Origin: Bacteroidales bacterium | Lineage (GTDB): Bacteria; Bacteroidota; Bacteroidia; Bacteroidales; Muribaculaceae | Length of the DNA stretch: 5,622 bases | NCBI GenBank assembly: GCA_004557195.1 | Contig: SFER01000139.1 | Location: 1 to 5,622, forward strand | Direction: 5' to 3' | Part shown: piece after piece, positions 1 to 4,633 of the stretch | Position numbering within the stretch: position 1 is the stretch's first letter | Layout: every line of letters begins with the position of its first letter | Notes under the pieces: generated by a model | Told to the model about the DNA's origin: nothing | What the model saw: only the letters and a program-made list of their open reading frames with translations | Database searches by the model: none | Program-made: the position numbers and the translations under genes

Positions 1-561
1 ACTAAAGATGGCGCACATCTTTATAAGAACTGGCGTTACCGATATGCCCTAAACAACGAAGGCTACGGCTTTTATGATGTTGAGGGTGGTCAGGTTCTCA
101 CTTGCTATACAAGCCTTGCCCTCGGCTATGAAATTATTTATATCAACATTGAGAAGAAAGGCATGAAGGCGGGCGACTCGGCAATGTTCAAGATAGCATC
201 CAAGAATAGCGACGAAACTTATAAAGATTACATGACCGTGCTCTTATCGTATCAAACAGACCGGGTACCCGGTTCGGAAGCAACAGATGCAAGCGGCGTT
301 ACCACAGTAACTCTCAAAAAACGCATCTGCCTCATCGGTGGTTATTGGCGTGTTGCCGAAGTAACAAATTGGAGTTGGGCATACGACTTGCTAAAAACAA
401 ATTTGGATACCGGCAGTTCTGATACAATCACCAAGACTATAAAACTCTCAAGTACATCCAGTGAAGACGAGCGCACCTTCACCTTCGAGAACAAATACAA
501 ATCCGGCATCCCCAAGAACGACGAAGGAGTAAAAGTAAACCAAATCGAACCGATAGAATAA
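1..561 (+). CDS. C-terminal part of a surface or secreted protein with prealbumin-like (Cna-B-like) features, 5' end outside window
   Basis: The frame is open from the first base to TAA at 559-561, giving 186 residues of a longer protein whose start lies upstream. I do not recognise a named gene. The fragment is rich in Thr, Ser, Tyr and Trp and looks like beta-strand repeats: a GDSAMFKI strand, then YMTVLLSY, then GGYWRVAEVTNWSWAYD and a final TFTFENKYK. The run from WRVAEV through NWSWAY to TFTFENKYK resembles the last strands of Cna-B/SpaA-type prealbumin-like domains, which occur in cell-surface proteins of gut bacteria. This is family knowledge applied by eye. The protein ends in a short acidic tail with no visible LPXTG, membrane helix or type IX sorting domain. 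The Met at 163 is internal and is not the start, because upstream codons continue without a stop. A 10-bp GC hairpin follows 5 nt after the stop. Surface location is inferred; a signal peptide cannot be checked here. Confidence 0.72.
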   Translation, partial: TKDGAHLYKNWRYRYALNNEGYGFYDVEGGQVLTCYTSLALGYEIIYINIEKKGMKAGDSAMFKIASKNSDETYKDYMTVLLSYQTDRVPGSEATDASGVTTVTLKKRICLIGGYWRVAEVTNWSWAYDLLKTNLDTGSSDTITKTIKLSSTSSEDERTFTFENKYKSGIPKNDEGVKVNQIEPIE

Positions 562-566
562 CCCCC

Positions 567-589
567 GCGGCGGCTCCAAGAGCCGCCGC
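567..589 (+). terminator. GC-rich hairpin after the surface-protein gene, probable terminator
   Basis: A perfect 10-bp stem (GCGGCGGCTC with GAGCCGCCGC) closes a 3-nt CAA loop and starts 5 nt after the stop codon. There is no T-tract on either side, so it is not a classical intrinsic terminator. It could act as a transcript-end stabiliser or a Rho-assisted end. It also marks the left edge of the repeat island. Confidence 0.45.
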
Positions 590-597
590 CGCTATCT

Positions 598-730
598 ACC
601 CACGCCCCGGCATCATGGCGCCCCCGCCAGCCCCACCCCCATACCAGAAGCCCAGCAGCCACCCCGCCAGCCCAGCCACCCCGCCATAACAGAAGCCAAG
701 GTGGCACTCCGCCAGCCCAGTAGCCACGCT
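598..730. repeat. C-module array 1 (degenerate short hairpin modules)
   Basis: The array begins with a 26-bp segment repeated at 1684-1709. It then has two modules of the form CCATACCAGAAGCC or CCATAACAGAAGCC followed by short CCAGCCCAG-type spacers. The module at 681-708 carries the mini-hairpin GCCA-AGG-TGGC. The module at 636-666 lacks that hairpin and is identical to the one at 2356-2386. The array runs directly into repeat A1, whose first bases (ATAACAGAAGCC) are themselves the start of a C module. Confidence 0.7.
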
Positions 731-850
731 ATAACAGAAGCCACAGAGTGGCGTGCCTGATCATAACCCTGTACTACGCAGTAGTGCAGGGGATGCGTGT
801 GCACCCCTCCCGCCAGCGTGCCAAAGGTACGCCCCTAAGCCGCACCCGGC
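731..850 (+). repeat. Repeat A1
   Basis: First of four A copies. It opens with a mini-hairpin GCCAC-AGA-GTGGC (740-752). The main hairpin at 767-791 has arms CCCTGTACTAC and GTAGTGCAGGG with loop GCA and one T-G wobble. A 24-nt spacer follows, then a second hairpin GCGTGCC-AAA-GGTACGC at 816-832, also with one G-T wobble. The copy is the same length as A2 and nearly identical. Its 3' tail is cut at about 860: A2 continues CCGGTCAC-TCACGAAG, whereas A1 continues CCGGTCAC-TACAGG into repeat B1. This suggests that the B1-tnpA-B2 block was inserted there. Confidence 0.85.
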
Positions 851-860
851 GTCCGGTCAC

Positions 861-962
861 TACAGGAGCGTACCTTTGGCACGCACTTCTTATATAGTCC
901 TGCGAGACCCTGCACTACTGCGAAGTACAGGGTTATGATCAGAGAAACCGCCTTGCGGTTTT
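861..962 (-). repeat. Repeat B1, left direct repeat flanking tnpA
   Basis: A 102-bp unit matching B2 (1544-1645) at 99 of 102 positions (differences at 885, 888 and 923). Its core is the reverse complement of the A core. The small hairpin GCGTACC-TTT-GGCACGC lies at 868-884, then a 23-nt spacer, then the main hairpin at 908-932. The change at 923 breaks one pair in the main stem, so B1 is slightly decayed relative to B2. The distal end differs from A and carries AAACCGC-CTT-GCGGTTT (945-961) with a further T, a terminator-like hairpin. With A1 it forms a large inverted pair. Confidence 0.85.
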
Positions 963-1036
963 GGCCCCATCCCGCACCTTTATCATTAGGCTATTTTTTG
1001 CTCTTCACCATAAAAAGTTATTTATTTGAGTGATTA

Positions 1037-1068
1037 TTTGGATTATATTCCAATTTGATATAACTTTA
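1037..1068 (+). promoter_or_regulatory. Putative Bacteroidetes-type promoter of tnpA
   Basis: TTTG at 1037-1040 lies 20 nt before TAACTTTA at 1061-1068, one base off the TAnnTTTG -7 consensus. Initiation about 7 nt further on would give a very short leader before the ATG at 1082. The segment is AT-rich, unlike the repeats on its left. A weak promoter would fit the low expression usual for IS200-type transposases, which is inference. Confidence 0.4.
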
Positions 1069-1081
1069 GAAAAAATTTCTT

Positions 1082-1531
1082 ATGAGCCACACTTGTAATT
1101 ATCAACATATTATCTTCAGGACTTACAAGAGTCAGAAAACAATACCAGAAGAATCTAAAAAGGTATTATTTGCTTATATAGAGAAACTTTGCGAAAAGCA
1201 GGGTGTTCAAGTATTGTGTATTAACTCTCATTTCGACCATATACATATATTAATAGAATTACCACCAACGCTTTGCGTTGCTGAAGTAGTAAAATTAATA
1301 AAGCAAACGACATCAAAAGCATTCCAAAGACACAATTATTTCCCATTTTTTGATGGATGGGCAACAGGTTATGCTGCGTTCTCGGTGTCAATGTCAAAAC
1401 GGGAAACGGTAATTAACTATATAAAAAATCAGGGAGAGCACCATAGGATTAAAACTTTCCGTGAGGAGTATGAGGCTTTCTTGAAAGCCAATGGCATAGA
1501 ACTTGATAACTATGTGTTCATTGACAAGTAA
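1082..1531 (+). CDS. tnpA: IS200/IS605-type Y1 (HUH) transposase, RAYT-like by context
   Basis: The 149-residue product has the full length of a single-domain Y1 transposase. The HUH metal-binding motif is H53-I54-H55 within SHFDHIHILIELP. The catalytic tyrosine is very probably Y113 in VINYIKNQGEHH, with the family's helix glutamine four residues later (Q117). Known members cut and rejoin single-stranded DNA at sites next to small hairpins through a 5'-phosphotyrosine link, usually as dimers on lagging-strand DNA. The start at 1082 gives the usual short lead (SHTCNYQHIIFRTYK) into the first strand. No tnpB, iscB or other partner gene is present. The gene is AT-rich between GC-rich repeats, is intact, and is bracketed by direct repeats B1 and B2. 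Proteobacterial RAYTs are usually longer, so by length this is closer to plain IS200 TnpA. The link to the surrounding palindromes is inferred from position only. Confidence 0.92.
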   Translation: MSHTCNYQHIIFRTYKSQKTIPEESKKVLFAYIEKLCEKQGVQVLCINSHFDHIHILIELPPTLCVAEVVKLIKQTTSKAFQRHNYFPFFDGWATGYAAFSVSMSKRETVINYIKNQGEHHRIKTFREEYEAFLKANGIELDNYVFIDK

Positions 1532-1543
1532 TGCGGTCGATGA

Positions 1544-1645
1544 TACAGGAGCGTACCTTTGGCACGCCCTCCTTATATAGTCCTGCGAGACCCTGCACTA
1601 CTGCGTAGTACAGGGTTATGATCAGAGAAACCGCCTTGCGGTTTT
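1544..1645 (-). repeat. Repeat B2, right direct repeat flanking tnpA
   Basis: This copy of B starts 12 nt after the tnpA stop codon. The small hairpin is at 1551-1567 and the main hairpin at 1591-1615 (arms CCCTGCACTAC and GTAGTACAGGG, loop TGC). In this orientation the wobble position of A reads as a C-A mismatch. Both B copies are preceded by CGGTC plus a few bases, then TACAGGAGCG. B2 lacks the stem-breaking change seen in B1. Confidence 0.85.
1628..1645 (+). terminator. Terminator-like hairpin at the end of B2, downstream of tnpA
   Basis: AAACCGC-CTT-GCGGTTT forms a 7-bp stem with a 3-nt loop and ends in four T. It is symmetric enough to act on both strands. It begins about 97 nt past the tnpA stop and could end the tnpA transcript. 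The identical hairpin in B1 (945-962) lies upstream of tnpA and could shield it from read-through. Confidence 0.45.
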
Positions 1646-1683
1646 CCGCCCCATGCAGCACCATGCCGCACCCAGCAACCGGC

Positions 1684-1861
1684 ACCCACGCCTCGGCATC
1701 ATGGCGCACCCGCGTCAGCCCAGCACCCCCATACCAGTAGCCACAATGTGGCATCACGACAGCCCAGCACCGCCATACCAGAAGCCAAGATGGCATCCCG
1801 ACAGCCCAGCACCGCCATACCAGAAGCCAAGATGGCATCCCGACAGACCAGCGCCCCCGCC
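1684..1861. repeat. C-module array 2, including 42-bp tandem copies
   Basis: After the 26-bp segment shared with 598-623, modules start at 1714 (44 bp), 1758 (42 bp), 1800 (42 bp) and 1842, where the module merges into A2. The two 42-bp copies are essentially identical: GACAGCCCAGCACC, CATACCAGAAGCC, AAGATGGCATCCC. Each module has a mini-hairpin: GCCAC-AAT-GTGGC in the 1714 copy and GCCA-AGA-TGGC in the next two. The loop stays at 3 nt while the stem loses one whole pair, which argues for a kept structure. The 42-nt period is a multiple of three, so reading frames stay open, but the translations are low-complexity and not credible proteins. Confidence 0.8.
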
Positions 1862-1981
1862 ATACCAGAAGCCACAGAGTGGCGTGCCTGATCATAACCC
1901 TGTACTACGCAGTAGTGCAGGGGATGCGTGTGTACCCCCCCCGCCAGCGTGCCAAAGGTACGCCCCTAAGCCGCACCCGGC
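1862..1981 (+). repeat. Repeat A2
   Basis: A 120-bp copy like A1, with the main hairpin at 1898-1922, a 24-nt spacer and the small hairpin starting at 1947. The spacer differs slightly from A1 (TGTACCCCCCCC in place of TGCACCCCTCCC). The tail runs on into AACCGGTCACTCACGAAGTAGC (1982-2003, in pieces matching A3 and A4) before A3 begins. A2 and A3 are direct neighbours with a 150-bp offset between their hairpins. Confidence 0.85.
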
Positions 1982-2011
1982 AACCGGTCACTCACGAAGT
2001 AGCACCCCACC

Positions 2012-2140
2012 ATAACAGAAGCCACAGAGTGGCGTGCCTGATCATAACCCTGTACTACGCAGTAGTGCAGGGGATGCGTGAGCGACACTCCCCGCCAGCG
2101 TGCCAAAGGTACGCCCCTAAGTCCCCACACCGACCGGCAC
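2012..2140 (+). repeat. Repeat A3
   Basis: The main hairpin at 2048-2072 is identical to that of A1 and A2. The spacer to the small hairpin (from 2098) is 25 nt and differs in sequence (GAGCGACACTCC), while the hairpins themselves are unchanged. The right end diverges (GTCCCCACACCGACCGGCAC) and is followed by the shared tail TCACGAAGTGGCACC at 2141. Confidence 0.82.
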
Positions 2141-2217
2141 TCACGAAGTGGCACCCCGCCAGCCCCGCCCCCATACCAGAAGCCAAGGTGGCATCCCGCC
2201 AGCACAGTACACCGCAA
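2141..2217. repeat. C-module array 3
   Basis: A short stretch between A3 and A4. It starts with the shared A tail (CAC-GAA-GTG can form a small stem) and then has one C module with the mini-hairpin GCCA-AGG-TGGC (2182-2192). It ends with CAGCACAGTACACCGC before A4. Confidence 0.65.
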
Positions 2218-2340
2218 TAACAGAAGCCACAGAGTGGCGTGCCTGATCATAACCCTGTACTACGCAGTAGTGCAGGGGGTGCGTGTGCACCCCTCCCGCC
2301 AGCGTGCCAAAGGTACGCCTCAAGACCCCGCACCCGGCAC
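2218..2340 (+). repeat. Repeat A4
   Basis: The fourth A copy has the main hairpin at 2253-2277, a 24-nt spacer and the small hairpin at 2302-2318. Spacer and opening sequence are closest to A1. After the small hairpin it diverges (CTCAAGACCCCGCACCCGGCAC) and runs into the common tail TCACGAAGTAGCAC at 2341. Confidence 0.83.
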
Positions 2341-2400
2341 TCACGAAGTAGCACACCCCCATACCAGAAGCCCAGCAGCCACCCCGACAGCGTAGCGCCC
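2341..2400. repeat. C-module array 4, right edge of the GC-rich island
   Basis: The A tail is followed by the 31-bp module at 2356-2386 that is identical to 636-666, then by CAGCGTAGCGCCC. Recognisable C repeats stop here and base composition begins to shift toward AT. Confidence 0.65.
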
Positions 2401-2419
2401 ACACACATATCGGTACTCT

Positions 2420-2444
2420 TTGTGGTTTTCCGCCACATCCCGCA
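2420..2444 (-). repeat. Remnant of a B-type repeat end
   Basis: TTGTGGTTTTCCGCCACATCCCGCA closely matches the sequence running off the right ends of B1 (from 953) and B2 (from 1636): TTGCGGTTTT, then a C/G-rich stretch, then CCC-GCA. The hairpin core is missing. It is best read as the leftover of a third B unit, or as the outer flank shared by all copies of the island. Confidence 0.45.
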
Positions 2445-2599
2445 TATAGATATTAGCGGAGGAAGTCAGCATGTCAATGTTCTTGCGGCAAAAGTAGCAC
2501 ACACGGAGGCGGCGGAACTGCATATTTTTCGCATCTTGGCTTTTTAACCCGATTTTAACCTTGTTTTGAGAAAAAATCGTAAAAAATAGGGTGTTAAAC
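2445..2599. other. Intergenic DNA between repeat island and thrS promoter, no gene seen
   Basis: I find no convincing coding sequence here. A perfect -7-type motif (TACTTTTG) lies on the minus strand at 2496-2489, without a good -33 partner. A 7-bp inverted repeat (CGATTTT at 2550-2556, AAAATCG at 2573-2579) with a 16-nt gap lies about 20 nt upstream of the thrS promoter. It could be an operator or chance AT-rich symmetry. Confidence 0.4.
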
Positions 2600-2631
2600 A
2601 TTGTTTTTTTGACTGACAAATTGTAATTTTG
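2600..2631 (+). promoter_or_regulatory. Promoter of the thrS-infC-rpmI-rplT operon
   Basis: TAATTTTG at 2624-2631 is a perfect match to the Bacteroidetes -7 motif TAnnTTTG. The ATTG at 2600-2603 lies 20 nt upstream, in the expected -33 place (consensus TTTG). The start of transcription would fall near 2638, leaving a leader of about 50 nt before the ATG at 2687. Confidence 0.65.
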
Positions 2632-2686
2632 CACCCGAAAAATTGCGTGTTGTTGTATGACACGCCCAAAACAACAAAAAACTGAT

Positions 2687-4624
2687 ATGATTAACATTAC
2701 ATTTCCCGATGGTGGCGTCAAGCAATACGAGAATGGCGTAACACCATACCAAGTGGCGGAGAGCATCAGTCCGCGCCTCGCACAAGACGTGCTCGCAGCC
2801 ACAGTCAACGACCAAGAATGGGACATTTCGCGCCCAATCGACGTTGATTGCACAATCAAACTTTTCAAATGGGATGACCCCGAAGGCAAGCACGCTTTCT
2901 GGCACACATCGGCTCACCTTTTGGCTGAAGCCCTCCAGGAGTTGTACCCCGGAGTGAAATTCGGCATCGGCCCGGCAATCGAAAACGGTTTCTACTACGA
3001 CATCGACCCGGGCGAGAACTCTATCACGGCTGCCGACTTCCCGAAAATCGAGGCTAAAATGGCAGAACTCGTTGCCAAGAAGGAGCCTGTGGTGCGCCAC
3101 GACATCACCAAAGCCGACGCTTTGAAAATGTTTGGCGACCGCAACGAGACCTATAAGTGCGAACTTATCAGCGAGCTTGAAGATGGCACCATCTCGACAT
3201 ACACCCAAGGCGCATTTACCGACTTGTGCCGCGGTCCCCACTTGCCCAACACCGGAATCATCAAGGCGGTGAAAATCCTCTCGCTCGCAGGAGCCTACTG
3301 GCGCGGCGACGAGAAGCGCAACCAACTTGTGCGCGTCTATGGCATCACATTCCCCAAGAAAAAGATGCTCGATGAATATCTCGCACTCCTCGAAGAGGCC
3401 AAGAAGCGCGACCACCGCAAACTCGGCAAGGAGATGGAACTCTTTGCATTCTCTGCCAACGTAGGGCAGGGGCTTCCACTCTGGCTCCCCAAAGGCGCCG
3501 CCCTCCGCGACCGCCTCGAGCAATTCTTGCGCAAGATTCAAAAGAAGTACGGCTACTTGCAGGTTATCACCCCTCACATCGGCAACAAAATGCTCTATGT
3601 AACCTCGGGACACTACGCAAAATATGGCAAAGACTCGTTCCAGCCTATCCACACCCCCGAAGAAGGTGAAGAATACTTGCTCAAACCGATGAACTGCCCC
3701 CACCACTGCGAAATCTACAAGGTGTTCCCGCGCAGTTACAAAGACCTCCCGCTTCGCCTCGCCGAATTCGGCACCGTGTATCGCTATGAGCAGAGCGGCG
3801 AGCTCCACGGATTGACACGTGTGCGCGGATTTACTCAAGACGATGCCCACATCTTCTGCGCCCCCGAGCAACTCAAAGGGGAGTTCCTCAAGGTGATGGA
3901 TATCATCTTCTACATCTTCAAAGCACTCAAATTCGAGAACTTCGAGGCGCAAATCTCGCTCCGCGACCCCAACAACAGCGAAAAATATGTGGGTAGCGAC
4001 GAAAACTGGGAAAAAGCCGAAAACGCCATCATCGAAGCCTGTGAGGAAAAAGGACTCAAGGCACGCAAAGTTACCGGCGAAGCCGCATTCTACGGCCCGA
4101 AACTCGACTTCATGGTGAAAGATGCAATCGGCCGCCGCTGGCAACTCGGCACCATCCAGGTGGACTACAATCTCCCCGAGCGATTCGGCTTGGAATACAC
4201 CGGCGCCGACAACCAGAAACACCGTCCGATTATGATTCACCGCGCCCCCTTCGGCTCGATGGAACGATTTGTGGCTGTGCTCCTCGAACACACCGCCGGC
4301 AAACTCCCGTTGTGGCTCACCCCCGACCAGGTGGTAATCCTCCCAATCAGCGAGAAATTCAACGACTATGCGCGCAAAGTAGCCGCCACTCTCGACGAGC
4401 ACGACATCCGCGCCTTCGTTGACGACCGCAACGAGAAAATCGGCAAGAAAATTCGCGACAATGAGCTCAAAAGAATCCCTTATTTGCTCGTTGTAGGTGA
4501 AAAAGAGGAACAAAATGATGAAGTTTCTGTAAGAAAACAGGGCGAAGGTGATAAAGGTTCAAAAAAAATTACTACCTTTGTGGCTGATTTTCTTAAGGAA
4601 ATAGAAGAATTGACAAAACAATAA
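2687..4624 (+). CDS. thrS: Threonine--tRNA ligase (ThrRS)
   Basis: The 645-residue product has the full length of the bacterial enzyme, which charges tRNA-Thr with threonine in the cytoplasm and removes mischarged serine. Domains run in the usual order. A TGS domain spans roughly 1-62. The editing domain, about 63-225, has H73/H77 in HTSAH and C181/H185 in CRGPH, matching the four editing residues of E. coli. The class II catalytic core is about 240-535, with zinc ligands C337, H388 and H518, motif 2 around R366 and motif 3 [11 protein letters not shown] ending near R527. The HGTP anticodon domain follows to the end. I chose the ATG at 2687 over the in-frame ATG at 2657 because [10 protein letters not shown] is where Bacteroides homologues begin, and the ten extra residues ([10 protein letters not shown]) lie very close to the predicted transcript start. 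The last 45 or so codons are more AT-rich than the body. Confidence 0.97.
   Translation: MINITFPDGGVKQYENGVTPYQVAESISPRLAQDVLAATVNDQEWDISRPIDVDCTIKLFKWDDPEGKHAFWHTSAHLLAEALQELYPGVKFGIGPAIENGFYYDIDPGENSITAADFPKIEAKMAELVAKKEPVVRHDITKADALKMFGDRNETYKCELISELEDGTISTYTQGAFTDLCRGPHLPNTGIIKAVKILSLAGAYWRGDEKRNQLVRVYGITFPKKKMLDEYLALLEEAKKRDHRKLGKEMELFAFSANVGQGLPLWLPKGAALRDRLEQFLRKIQKKYGYLQVITPHIGNKMLYVTSGHYAKYGKDSFQPIHTPEEGEEYLLKPMNCPHHCEIYKVFPRSYKDLPLRLAEFGTVYRYEQSGELHGLTRVRGFTQDDAHIFCAPEQLKGEFLKVMDIIFYIFKALKFENFEAQISLRDPNNSEKYVGSDENWEKAENAIIEACEEKGLKARKVTGEAAFYGPKLDFMVKDAIGRRWQLGTIQVDYNLPERFGLEYTGADNQKHRPIMIHRAPFGSMERFVAVLLEHTAGKLPLWLTPDQVVILPISEKFNDYARKVAATLDEHDIRAFVDDRNEKIGKKIRDNELKRIPYLLVVGEKEEQNDEVSVRKQGEGDKGSKKITTFVADFLKEIEELTKQ
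4573..4580 (+). promoter_or_regulatory. Possible internal promoter for infC inside the thrS 3' end
   Basis: TACCTTTG is a perfect Bacteroidetes -7 motif, preceded by an A-rich run that is common before such promoters. Initiation near 4587 would leave a leader of about 47 nt before infC, similar to that proposed for thrS. No TTTG is seen 20 nt upstream, which weakens the call. Confidence 0.35.
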
Positions 4625-4633
4625 CGCTACTGA

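Larger units (their letters stand above)
861..1645 (+). mobile_element. Candidate IS200-like unit: B1 - tnpA - B2
   Basis: The single transposase gene sits between two near-identical 102-bp direct repeats, with a 683-bp offset from B1 to B2. Each repeat holds subterminal hairpins of the kind Y1 transposases recognise. The left boundary is supported by the interruption of the A1 tail at about 860. The right boundary is uncertain, because the expected continuation of the A1 tail is not clearly found after 1645. Standard IS200 ends are not direct repeats, so this may be a tnpA carried within a repeat family rather than a classical insertion sequence. Confidence 0.5.
598..2444. repeat. Palindromic repeat island (A, B and C repeat types) with an embedded Y1 transposase gene
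   Basis: This intergenic region between the surface-protein gene and thrS consists almost entirely of repeats, apart from the tnpA segment. Four A units (731-850, 1862-1981, 2012-2140, 2218-2340) and two inverted B units (861-962, 1544-1645) share a two-hairpin core. C modules fill the gaps (598-730, 1684-1861, 2141-2217, 2341-2400). The island is GC-rich and proline/glycine-coding in every frame. The 31-bp sequence at 636-666 recurs identically at 2356-2386, near the two outer edges. A 26-bp segment at 598-623 recurs at 1684-1709 with two differences, suggesting growth by segmental duplication. The pattern resembles REP/BIME clusters next to RAYT genes in proteobacteria; assignment to that class is inference. 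Confidence 0.85.

Noticed and set aside
753..938. Small + frame over repeats A1 and B1
   Set aside because: It reads through the hairpins of two inverted repeats and starts inside A1. Similar peptides arise from A2 and A4 in other frames.
1714..1861. CRISPR-like array
   Set aside because: The 42-bp copies are contiguous and similar throughout. There are no unique spacers between constant repeats and no cas genes.
1518..2404. Several open frames on both strands across the repeats
   Set aside because: They translate repeats into low-complexity sequence, share the same peptides in different frames and have no leader or start signal of their own.
598..2444. Integron attC sites or a tRNA gene within the palindromes
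   Set aside because: There are no attC core sites (GTTRRRY pairs), no integrase and no cloverleaf. The stems have 3-nt loops and REP-like size.
2657..2686. Upstream ATG as the thrS start
   Set aside because: It would add ten residues not found at the start of Bacteroides ThrRS and leave a leader of only about 20 nt after the predicted promoter.
2632..2686. T-box or other tRNA-sensing leader for thrS
   Set aside because: The leader is only about 50 nt, with no room for T-box stems, and T-boxes are mainly a Gram-positive device.
2594..4513. Very long open frame on the minus strand, antisense to thrS (639 codons)
   Set aside because: It mirrors the thrS coding strand, whose C-ending codons rarely create stops in this antisense frame. 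The translation has no recognisable domain, while thrS is certain.
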